Shown here: one piece after another, positions 16,190-23,409 of the stretch
How the letters are laid out: every line of letters starts with the position of its first letter
Numbering within the stretch: the stretch's first letter is position 1
Source of the DNA: Peterkaempfera podocarpi
Lineage (GTDB): Bacteria; Actinomycetota; Actinomycetes; Streptomycetales; Streptomycetaceae
Direction: 5' to 3'
Length of the DNA: 64,000 nt
Assembly (NCBI RefSeq): GCF_042466665.1
Contig: NZ_CP162102.1
Location: forward strand, 6,696,001-6,760,000
The notes under the pieces: generated by a model
The model's database searches: none
Seen by the model: only the letters and a program-made list of their open reading frames with translations
What the model was told of the DNA's origin: nothing
Made by a program: the position numbers and the translations under genes

Positions 16190-16244
16190 ATATTAATCAG
16201 CCGAACGGGTGAGTGGGCTGGGCCGGGCGGGATCCAGACCGCCG

Positions 16245-17294
16245 TCAGCCGCCCCGGACCGGGCCGTCGGGGCCCTCCAAGGGCTGCCGCCGCACCCAGC
16301 CCTTCTCGCAGGCATGCCACCCCAGTTGCATCCGGGTGGAGACGGCCGCCAGGTCCATCAGCCGCTTGACCCGCCGCTGCACCGTACGCAACCCGAGTTC
16401 CAGCTGTTTGGCGACGCTGTTGTCGGTGAGACCGGCCAGCAGCAGCGAGACGATCAGCAGATCCGTGTCGTCCGGCGCCTCCGGAGCTTCCTCCTCCACC
16501 CCCAGATGGGACAGCCGTACCGGGCGGCCGTGCTCCCAGACCGACTCGAAGAGGCTCACCAGCGCCTCCAGCAGCCCGCTGGCGTGCACCACCAGCGCGG
16601 CCGGCTCCGCCGAGGCCGACCCGGTCGTCAGCGGGACAAGCGCCACCGACCGGTCCGCCACCACCAGCTTGGTCGGCACCGAGTCCACCATGCGCACCTG
16701 CTCCTCCCGGCCCAGGGCGGCGGACAGCTCCAGCAGCCCGCCGGGGCGGTCCAGCGTGCTGCGCTCCACCAGGATCCGGTACGCCACCCCGCGCTCCACC
16801 GAGCGCTCCTCGGCGGCGTTGTCCTCGCCGGTGACCACCATCGGCTGGGCGGTGACCATCGCCAGCACCTCCCGGCGCGCGCCGAGCTGCAACTGCTCGA
16901 AGCGGTGCCGCACCCCCTCGGTGCCGGTGACCACCTCCATCAGGTCGTGCGCCGCCATGTCCGTGGCACCCACCCGGTACTCCCTGGCCAGCGCCGACAC
17001 CGCGAGCTCGGCCTGGTCCAGCTCATGGCGGCGCTGGGAGAGCAGCGCCCCCAGGGCCACCGCCGGCGGCGCGGCCACATACCGGTCCGGCCGGCCCGGG
17101 GAGGGTGCCGCCAACCCGCGCCGCTCCAGCCGCCGCAGTGCCACCGCGATGTCGTCCTCGGCGGCGCCCAGCCGCCGCGCCAGCTCCGGCGCCGCGGCGG
17201 CGCCGACCCCCACCAGGGCGCGATAGGCGATCTCCTCGTGGTCGTCCAGTCCGACGAAACCGAGCAACTCGACCCACCCCTTGTCCACGGCCAT
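16245..17294 (-). CDS. LuxR-type HTH regulator with TrmB-like N-terminus
   Basis: The first ~80 residues form a winged-helix of the TrmB/MarR kind (EEIAYRALVGVGAAAAPELARRLGAAEDDIAVALRRLERRGLA). The middle resembles a ligand/PLD-like sensor domain. The C-terminus is a LuxR-type helix-turn-helix (DDTDLLIVSLLLAGLTDNSVAKQLELGLRTVQRRVKRLMDLA). The architecture is common in Streptomyces. The 264-bp divergent gap to 17559 holds its promoter, but no clear operator is visible. Confidence 0.88.
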   Translation of the reverse strand: MAVDKGWVELLGFVGLDDHEEIAYRALVGVGAAAAPELARRLGAAEDDIAVALRRLERRGLAAPSPGRPDRYVAAPPAVALGALLSQRRHELDQAELAVSALAREYRVGATDMAAHDLMEVVTGTEGVRHRFEQLQLGARREVLAMVTAQPMVVTGEDNAAEERSVERGVAYRILVERSTLDRPGGLLELSAALGREEQVRMVDSVPTKLVVADRSVALVPLTTGSASAEPAALVVHASGLLEALVSLFESVWEHGRPVRLSHLGVEEEAPEAPDDTDLLIVSLLLAGLTDNSVAKQLELGLRTVQRRVKRLMDLAAVSTRMQLGWHACEKGWVRRQPLEGPDGPVRGG

Positions 17295-17558
17295 CGGCGC
17301 CGCCCACCACCCCCCGCGGGCTGCGGGGGACGCTCGGTGCCGCGGCGGCCGGCAATGAGACCCGGCCGCCGTCGGCCATCATGTTCGATCACGTGCGATT
17401 TCGGCCAGTGCCGCTGCGTCCACCGGGGTGGACAAAGTGGCGGAGGTGTCTCGATCCCGTACTTCTCCCGGCAGAGCGGGCCCGGCTTGTGGACAATGGC
17501 GGACGGATCGCCGCAGTCACGTGACCGCTCGCCCCGGAACCGGCAGAGGAGGGCGACG

Positions 17559-19283
17559 ATGAGCAGCCAGGGCACCACGCCCCGGGACGACGCCGAGGAT
17601 GCCTGGTGGCACACCGTCTACCAGGGACCGCGGGACACCGTCCCCGACACCCCGCTGGCCAGGGCCGGGACGGGCTCGGTGGACGAGTGGTTCGACGAGG
17701 TGCAGGGGGTGTTCGCCGAGGAGCCCGAAGCCCAGGCCGGAGACACAGCCGACCTGGCCGCAGAGCCGGAGTCCGAGCCCGGGGCGGAGGCGGAGGCCGA
17801 GGGGCAGCCGGGCGTGCAGCCGCGTCTGCCCGGTGGGGAGCAGGTCTCGGTGGTCTCGGTGGACGACTGGTTCGACTCGGCGCGGGAGGTCGTCCACGCC
17901 GACGGCGGCGGTTCCCTGAGCACGGCACCGGCCGAGCCCTCGGTCCCGGCTGCCGGATGGCCGTCCGTGCCGCCTGCACCGCAGGCGACGCCGGTGCCCG
18001 TCCCGGGGCCGCGCGCCGCCGCCTCCGGCCTCGGCCCGGGGCCTGGCCTCGCCTCCGGTCCCGCGTCCGATCTCGGTCCGGCTGCTGGTCCCGCGCCCGG
18101 CCTCGGTCCCGCGTCCGGCGCCGCGTCCGGCCGGGGCGCGGGCTCCCTGCCGCTGCCGGACGCGCACCACGACCCGGTAGCACCCCCGTCCGCGCGCGGG
18201 GCCGAGCCGATGGAGGACATGTCCTTGGAGCAGCCGGCGCCGACCACCACGCCCAGGCCGGGCGCCTCCGACGACCCCCGGCGCCCGGGGCCCGCGCCGA
18301 CGGCCCGGCGGGCGAGCCGGCAGGAGGCGAGCGGGACGCCCAGGAGCCCGGTGCCGCCGATCCCGTTCGTCGGAGACCGGCCGCCCACCTACGACGCCGA
18401 GCCGTCGGCGCTGCCACCGGCGGACCCCGACCACCTCGGGGAGCTGGTACCGGACACCGTCGTCGAGGGCGCCCACTACGGCGGCCTCACCGTGCGGGCC
18501 GCCGGTGTGCGCGGTGACTCCGCGCGCTACCGTGGCGAGCCCCGCCGTGACGCACTGCTGATCGCCCGCTTCGGCGACGCGCCCGACGGCCTCCTGGTCG
18601 CCGTGGTGGCCGGTGCGGCACGGAGCTCCCAGACCTCGCCGTCCGCGGCGGCCGAGGCCTGCCGACAGCTGGCCGCAGCCATCGGCCGCAGCCGGGCAGA
18701 GCTGCTCGCCGACCTGCGGGGCGGTGACCGCGACGGACTGCGTTTCGGACTGCAGCGGCTCGCCGCCAGGGCGGCCCAGCCGCTGCGCCGGGCCTCGGCC
18801 CCGGGCGGGCGCGTCCTGCCGGACCCGCGGCTCGGCGACGACCCCGATGCCGCTTCCGGCCCGGCCGAGCCGACCGCTTCCGGGTCGCTGCACTGCATCC
18901 TGGCGCCGCTGGACCCGGACGGCGGCGACCGGGCCTGCTTCGGTGTCGGGCCGGGCGGGCTCTTCCTGCTGCGCGCGGAGCACTGGATCGACGCCTACGG
19001 GGCGCGGCTGCTGCACCATCCGTCCGAACCGGAGCGCGTGGAGGAGCCGGCCGACCCGGGCTTCCGCTTCCGGCTGGTTCCGGCCAGCCCGGCGGATCTG
19101 CTGCTGCTGGCCACCGCCGGGTTCGCCGACCCGGTGCGCGAGGAGCCGGCGGTGGCCCGGTTCCTCGGTGCCCACTGGTCGCAGCCGCACCCGCCGGGCA
19201 CGGTGGACTTCCTGCGGCAGCTCCAGGTGCGGGCCAAGGGCTACGCGGACGACCGTACCGCTGTGGCGCTCTGGACCAGCTGA
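17559..19283 (+). CDS. PP2C-like protein with degenerate active site
   Basis: The start ATG 17559 has an AGAGGAGGG ribosome site; length is 574 residues. The N-terminal half is disordered and acidic, with two copies of a short motif (SVDEWFDEVQ near residue 39 and SVDDWFDSARE near residue 105). An Ala/Gly/Pro linker with GLGPGPGLASGPAS-type repeats follows. The C-terminal ~280 residues follow the PP2C fold order: VRGDSARYRGEPRRDALLIARFGD, then LLVAVVAGAARSSQTS, and finally YADDRTAVAL. The expected metal-binding DGMGG loop is replaced by VAGAARSS, so catalysis is doubtful. Substrate and partners are unknown. Confidence 0.75.
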   Translation: MSSQGTTPRDDAEDAWWHTVYQGPRDTVPDTPLARAGTGSVDEWFDEVQGVFAEEPEAQAGDTADLAAEPESEPGAEAEAEGQPGVQPRLPGGEQVSVVSVDDWFDSAREVVHADGGGSLSTAPAEPSVPAAGWPSVPPAPQATPVPVPGPRAAASGLGPGPGLASGPASDLGPAAGPAPGLGPASGAASGRGAGSLPLPDAHHDPVAPPSARGAEPMEDMSLEQPAPTTTPRPGASDDPRRPGPAPTARRASRQEASGTPRSPVPPIPFVGDRPPTYDAEPSALPPADPDHLGELVPDTVVEGAHYGGLTVRAAGVRGDSARYRGEPRRDALLIARFGDAPDGLLVAVVAGAARSSQTSPSAAAEACRQLAAAIGRSRAELLADLRGGDRDGLRFGLQRLAARAAQPLRRASAPGGRVLPDPRLGDDPDAASGPAEPTASGSLHCILAPLDPDGGDRACFGVGPGGLFLLRAEHWIDAYGARLLHHPSEPERVEEPADPGFRFRLVPASPADLLLLATAGFADPVREEPAVARFLGAHWSQPHPPGTVDFLRQLQVRAKGYADDRTAVALWTS

Positions 19284-19290
19284 CCCGCAG

Positions 19291-19941
19291 TCAGCGGCCG
19301 ATACCCAGCAGGGCATCCAGCGCTGCGGAGACATGCGCCAGCGACTCCGCCCGCCGCACTCCCGGCAGTCCGATCGCGATCGGGGTGGAGAAGCCGTCGA
19401 GCAGGGCCCGGATCCGGACCGCGGCCGCCTCCTGGTCGCCCGGCGCGAACTCACCCGCCGCCGCGCCCTCGGCCAGCAGCCGGGCCAGATCGCGGTGCCA
19501 GGGCTCCTCGATGGCCACCTGGCCCTCCCGGACCTCCCGGCCCGCCGACGAGCGGCCCCAGACCTCGATCCAGAGTGTCCAACGCGGATCCCCGGGCCCC
19601 TCCGGGAGATACAGCTCGGCATACGCGGCCAGCCGCTCCCGGGCGGACAGTCCGGTGCGGGCCAGCGCCTGGCGCCGCCGCTCGCCCAACTGCTCCTCGC
19701 TCCAGCGCAGGGTCTCGAGGAGCAGCCGGTCCTTGCTGCCGAAGTAGTACAGCAGGTGCCCGCCGCTCATCCCGACCTGCCTGCCGAGCCCCGCCATGGT
19801 CAGCCGGGCGAGCCCGTGTTCGGCGATGGCCGCCATCGCCGCGGCCAGTACCTGCTCCCTGGGCATCGCCGGTCGACGCGTTCGGCCGGAGCCGGAGTGC
19901 GCGCCGGGAGGATCGGTCTGCGGCGGACGGATGGGAACCAC
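19291..19941 (-). CDS. TetR-family transcriptional regulator
   Basis: The helix-turn-helix domain is REQVLAAAMAAIAEHGLARLTMAGLGRQVGMSGGHLLYYFGSKDRLL. The C-terminal ligand domain is of the BetI/YxaF-like type (LPEGPGDPRWTLWIEVWGRS, LLDGFSTPIAIGLPG). The first start is GTG 19941; ATG 19866 would remove a 25-residue basic leader and still keep the whole HTH. It ends 7 bp from the convergent PP2C-like gene. Confidence 0.9.
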   Translation of the reverse strand: MVPIRPPQTDPPGAHSGSGRTRRPAMPREQVLAAAMAAIAEHGLARLTMAGLGRQVGMSGGHLLYYFGSKDRLLLETLRWSEEQLGERRRQALARTGLSARERLAAYAELYLPEGPGDPRWTLWIEVWGRSSAGREVREGQVAIEEPWHRDLARLLAEGAAAGEFAPGDQEAAAVRIRALLDGFSTPIAIGLPGVRRAESLAHVSAALDALLGIGR

Positions 19942-20047
19942 ACCCTTGCTGGTCGGAGGGCCGTCGACAGGGCCGAGTCAACCAGGCCGCCGGACCGGCC
20001 GCACATCCCGCGGCGGGTGCCGGGGCCGCGCATCGGCCCCCCGGGAC

Positions 20048-20074
20048 GGGGCGGGGGTGGCGGCCGCCCGCCCC
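20048..20074 (-). terminator. GC hairpin downstream of HAAS gene
   Basis: GGGGCGGG (20048-20055) pairs with CCCGCCCC (20067-20074), just after the stop codon of the minus-strand gene. The inner GGCGGCCGCC can extend the stem. Confidence 0.45.
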
Positions 20075-20083
20075 CTCGGCGGA

Positions 20084-20788
20084 TCAGCCCGACGCGGTCG
20101 GTGCGGCCGGGGGAAGCGAGGGGGACGGGGGCAGGGACGAGATCCCGCCATCGGTGGGCGCGCTGCTCGGGGCGGCCCCGGAGGGCGACTGCTCCGGCGT
20201 CGGGATGTAGGGCGCCGGGGTGGCTGCGGTGCCGTCAGGACCTGGGGCCGTGCCGTGCGAGGAGACCGTGAACCCGACGGCCAGCATCGCCAGGAGGACC
20301 GCGGACGCGGCGGCCGCCCCGAGTACGGCGCCGCGTACGGCCCGGCCCCCGCGTCCGCTCGGCGCGGCCGGGGTGAGGGGCGGGAGCGGGGGCGGGGGCG
20401 GGGGCGCGATAGGAGTCGCGGCCGCGGGGATGGGGATGGGGACGGGGGCGGGGGCGGCCGGAGGGAGGGGCGCGGGCGCCGGAGTCAGCGAGACCACAGG
20501 CCGCGTCTCGTTTGCGGTCGCAGGCTGCTCTTTGCCGGTGACCGCGGGGAGGCCTCTGGCGGGGGTGGCCTGGAGTTCGGCGGCGACGATGTCCGCGGGC
20601 TGCCCGAGGCGCTCCAGGACGGCCCGCACCGTGTCGGCGTCCAGTACCTCCGCCTCGTCCAGGGCGGCCTCGATGTGCTCCCGGATCTCCTCGCCGAGCT
20701 CCTGGCGGCGCGGCGGCGGCAGGAGGGTGCAGGCGTTGTCCAGGCGGCGCAGGTACTCCATGACGAGCTGCTTGCGGACCGGGGTCAT
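20084..20788 (-). CDS. HAAS-domain membrane protein
   Basis: The N-terminal ~75 residues form a HAAS signalling domain (VMEYLRRLDNACTLLPPPRRQELGEEIREHIEAAL). A long Pro/Ala linker with a poly-Pro run leads to one membrane helix (AVLGAAAASAVLLAMLAVGFTV) and a Pro/Ser extracellular tail. HAAS proteins typically follow a PadR regulator and work with it by an unknown mechanism. The ATG overlaps the PadR stop codon (ATGA, 20785-20788). Confidence 0.82.
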   Translation of the reverse strand: MTPVRKQLVMEYLRRLDNACTLLPPPRRQELGEEIREHIEAALDEAEVLDADTVRAVLERLGQPADIVAAELQATPARGLPAVTGKEQPATANETRPVVSLTPAPAPLPPAAPAPVPIPIPAAATPIAPPPPPPLPPLTPAAPSGRGGRAVRGAVLGAAAASAVLLAMLAVGFTVSSHGTAPGPDGTAATPAPYIPTPEQSPSGAAPSSAPTDGGISSLPPSPSLPPAAPTASG

Positions 20789-21141
20789 CGGCGGTGCTCC
20801 TTGTGCTCCAGGAGGGTGTCCACGGCGGTTCGGAAGGGTTCCCACTCGGCCGTGAAGGCGTGCAGCGCCTCGCGTCCGGCGGGCGTCAGCGCGTAGTAGC
20901 GGCGCGGTGGGCCGCTCTCGGAGTCCCGCCAGGAGGAGGCGACCCACTCCAGCTTCCGCAGCCGGGACAGCAGGGGGTAGATGGTGCCCTCGCTGGTGGC
21001 CAGGCCATGGGCGTCACCCAGCTCCCGTACCAGCTCGTATGCGTACTTCTCGCCGTCCCGCAGCTGTGCGAGGACGCAGAACTGCAGGACGCCGCGCCGC
21101 AGTTGGCTGACGACTGTCCGTTCCCCTCCCGGAACTACCAT
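20785..21141 (-). CDS. PadR-family transcriptional regulator
   Basis: The 118-residue winged-helix regulator has QLRRGVLQFCVLAQLRDGEKYAYELVRELGD, then SEGTIYPLLSRLRKLEWVASSW and the PRRYYALTPAGREAL wing. The ATG 21141 lacks a ribosome site. The sequence immediately upstream is a palindrome (21147-21160), so the transcript is probably leaderless or nearly so, with the promoter occupied by the operator. It is coupled to the HAAS gene. Confidence 0.9.
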   Translation of the reverse strand: MVVPGGERTVVSQLRRGVLQFCVLAQLRDGEKYAYELVRELGDAHGLATSEGTIYPLLSRLRKLEWVASSWRDSESGPPRRYYALTPAGREALHAFTAEWEPFRTAVDTLLEHKEHRR

Positions 21142-21146
21142 GTGAT

Positions 21147-21160
21147 GCAAGATACCTTGC
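21147..21160. promoter_or_regulatory. PadR autoregulatory operator candidate
   Basis: GCAAGATACCTTGC has 5-bp inverted arms around ATAC, 5 bp from the padR start codon. The position allows promoter occlusion. Confidence 0.5.
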
Positions 21161-21176
21161 GGTGACAGGTAGTACA

Positions 21177-21193
21177 ACGTCGGCGGCCGACGT
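21177..21193. promoter_or_regulatory. 17-bp palindrome in padR/DUF3761 gap
   Basis: ACGTCGGCGGCCGACGT is a perfect 8+1+8 palindrome 36 bp upstream of padR. The rest of the 385-bp divergent gap up to 21526 shows no other clear structure; the lipoprotein promoter must lie there. Confidence 0.4.
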
Positions 21194-21526
21194 CGTGTCC
21201 GACAGGGAGGACCCTCCACCCGGGGTGCACGGCCGGACGGCGGCCCCGGGCTCGCCGTGTCGGTACACAGGTGGACGGCCGGTGCGGGCCGCCCGGTTGC
21301 TGCGGGTCGGCGGTTGCGCCCTGTGAAGCCGCGGATCAGGGCCATCGCTGCACCGGGGGCCTGCTGATGTGCACCGCTGCGGCAGGGCCATGGAGGTGGC
21401 GCGCCGAGGGCTTCCCCGTTGTCGTCACGGCACTGTCACAACCTCCTCAAAACCACCACATGCCACACTGTGGTGCTGCCAGGCTCGGCCCCCGGACACC
21501 ACCACCCACATCGGGGGAAAAGCACC

Positions 21527-21967
21527 ATGCGCCGTACGATCCCGGCCCTCTTCGTCGTCTCCGTCGCCATGCTGACCGCGACGGCCTGCGGGCCCACGAC
21601 CCCCGGCACCACCACCGCCGTGGTGACCGCAGCGTCGGCGAGCCCTTCGGCCTCCCCGACTCCCAGCCCCAGTTCAAGTCCCAGTTCAAGCCCGAGTTCA
21701 AGCCCCGGCGCCGGTGTGAGTGCGACGGCGGCCCCCACCCCCCGCACCACCACCCCGCACACTCGGAAGCCGAACCCGCCCGCGCCCAGGCCCACCACGC
21801 ACAAGCCTGCTGTGCGGCACACACCGGTCGTCCACCACACCACCGCTCCACCCGTGGACGACCACGGCGGCGCCACCGCGCTGTGCAACGACGGCACCCT
21901 GTCCTTCAGCGCGCACCATCAGGGGACGTGCTCCCATCACCACGGCGTCGCGGTCTGGTACAAGTGA
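21527..21967 (+). CDS. DUF3761 lipoprotein
   Basis: A lipobox (LTATAC, Cys near residue 21) follows the signal helix. The lipoprotein then has a Ser/Pro repeat spacer (PSSSPSSSPSSSPG), a Pro/Thr/His-rich stretch, and a C-terminal DUF3761 domain of about 30 residues (ALCNDGTLSFSAHHQGTCSHHHGVAVWYK), with two Cys and several His. The small domain occurs at the end of many secreted bacterial proteins, with no proven role. The start ATG 21527 has a GGGGGA element 9-14 nt upstream. Confidence 0.8.
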   Translation: MRRTIPALFVVSVAMLTATACGPTTPGTTTAVVTAASASPSASPTPSPSSSPSSSPSSSPGAGVSATAAPTPRTTTPHTRKPNPPAPRPTTHKPAVRHTPVVHHTTAPPVDDHGGATALCNDGTLSFSAHHQGTCSHHHGVAVWYK

Positions 21968-22186
21968 CCGTCCCCGTCCCCGCCCCCGCCGCCGTCCCGC
22001 CCGTCGGCCTTGCGCGCGCCGGCAGCGCCTGAATCACGCCATGCCGACCCGGCGGACCACCTCGGCCCGGGAGCGCCGCCGGTGCGGACGGCGGCAGGAC
22101 TTCAGCCTGCTCGCCGGTCCGGCAGCCGTGGCGTGCCCGTGCCGGGGTGCGTCCGCCGTCGCGGCCGTGCCCGCTCTCTTCCGGCG

Positions 22187-22212
22187 GGCACGCGGGTCAG
22201 CCGCCGCGTGCC
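22187..22212. terminator. Hairpin between DUF3761 and agmatine deiminase genes
   Basis: GGCACGCGG (22187-22195) pairs with CCGCGTGCC (22204-22212) across an 8-nt loop, immediately past the stop codon of the minus-strand gene. The convergent gap of 252 bp is otherwise C-rich with nothing recognisable. Confidence 0.6.
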
Positions 22213-22219
22213 TGACGGT

Positions 22220-23278
22220 TCAGCACGCCAGGGGCTGCTGCTGGGTGATGCAGTGGATGCCGCCGCCGTTGGCGAAGATCGGCCTGGCGTCGACCAGTTC
22301 GACCTTCCGCTCCGGGAAGACCTTGGCGAAGACCTCCGCCGCGGCCTGGTCGCGGGGGTCGTCGAAGGCGCAGAGCACCACGGAGCCGTTGGCCAGGTAG
22401 TGGTTGATGTAGGAGTAGTCGACGGGCTCCCCGGCGTCGTCGTGCAGCACGGTGGGGGCGGCCAGTTCGACCACCTCCAGCGGGCGCCCGTGGGCGTCGG
22501 TGGAGGAGCGCAGCAGGGCGGCGATCTCCTTGCCGATCTCGTGGTCGGGATGGGCCGGGTCGGGCTGGCTGTGCACCGCGATCAGACCGGGCCTGAGGAA
22601 GGCGGCGACGATGTCCACATGGCCGCGGGTGCCGAACTCGTCGTAGTCGCGGGTGAGGCCGCGCGGGAGCCAGATCGCCTTGCGGGTGCCGAGGTGGGCG
22701 TGCAGTTCCTGCTCCACCTGCTCCCTGGTCCAGCCGGGGTTGCGGCCCGGGTCGAGCTGCACGGTCTCGGTGACCAGGACGGTGCCTTCGCCGTCCACAT
22801 GGATGCCGCCGCCCTCGTTCACCAGCCGGGAGGCGAAGCGGCGGGCGCCGGTGAGGCCGGTGATCTGCTCGGCGATCAGCTGGTCGTGGTCCCAGGAGGC
22901 CCAGGACTGTGCGCCCCAGCCGTTGAAGACCCAGTCTGCGGCTGCCAGCCCGCCGTTGCCGTCGATGAGGAACGTGGGGCCGATGTCCCGCATCCAGGCG
23001 TCGTTGAGCGGCCGTTCGACGATCTCCACGGCGGGGGAGACATAGCGGCGGGCGGTCTCGGTTTCCCCAATGTTGACGATGAGAGTCACCGGCTCATGGC
23101 GCACGATGGTGTCTGCGACGGTGGCCCAGGCGCGGCGGGCGACGTCCAGGTCTCCACCGTCGGCGGGGTCGGTGCCGAAGGTGTCGTTGGGGGTGGGGAA
23201 GGCCATCCAGGTGCGGGCGTGCGGTCGCCATTCGGCAGGCATGGAGAAGCCGAGTTCGGCAGGGGTGGGGAGGTTCAT
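22220..23278 (-). CDS. aguA: Agmatine deiminase family protein
   Basis: Agmatine deiminase converts agmatine to N-carbamoylputrescine and ammonia. The 352-residue protein shows the guanidino-group-modifying-enzyme fold: MPAEWRPHARTWMAFP at the start, the NDAWMRDIGPTF motif (catalytic Asp, residue ~95), NEGGGIHVDGEGTVL, TRGHVDIVAAFL (catalytic His) and the nucleophile Cys in GGGIHCITQQQP near the C-terminus. A peptidyl-arginine or related guanidine substrate is possible. It lies downstream of ureC on the same strand, and the two steps both release ammonia or carbamoyl products. Confidence 0.92.
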   Translation of the reverse strand: MNLPTPAELGFSMPAEWRPHARTWMAFPTPNDTFGTDPADGGDLDVARRAWATVADTIVRHEPVTLIVNIGETETARRYVSPAVEIVERPLNDAWMRDIGPTFLIDGNGGLAAADWVFNGWGAQSWASWDHDQLIAEQITGLTGARRFASRLVNEGGGIHVDGEGTVLVTETVQLDPGRNPGWTREQVEQELHAHLGTRKAIWLPRGLTRDYDEFGTRGHVDIVAAFLRPGLIAVHSQPDPAHPDHEIGKEIAALLRSSTDAHGRPLEVVELAAPTVLHDDAGEPVDYSYINHYLANGSVVLCAFDDPRDQAAAEVFAKVFPERKVELVDARPIFANGGGIHCITQQQPLAC

Positions 23279-23303
23279 CGTGGTTCCCGGTGTGGATCAG
23301 TGA

Positions 23304-23409
23304 GTCAGAGGAAGACCAGCCAGTCAGAGGAAGACCAGCCAGTCAGAGGAAGACCAGCCAGTCAGAGGAAGACCAGCCAGTCAGAGGAAGACCAGTGAGT
23401 CAGAGGAAG
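23304..23409. repeat. 19-bp tandem repeat between ureC and aguA
   Basis: Five consecutive copies of GTCAGAGGAAGACCAGCCA (last copy ending TGA) run from 23304 to 23398, followed by a partial sixth copy that is the 3' end of ureC itself. On the coding strand each unit contains CTTCCTCTGAC, a replica of the ureC terminus (Phe-Leu-stop). It looks like slippage duplication of the gene end. Confidence 0.9.

Noticed and set aside
23304..23409. CRISPR array
   Set aside because: The 19-bp units are contiguous without spacers and derive from the ureC end; no cas genes are present.
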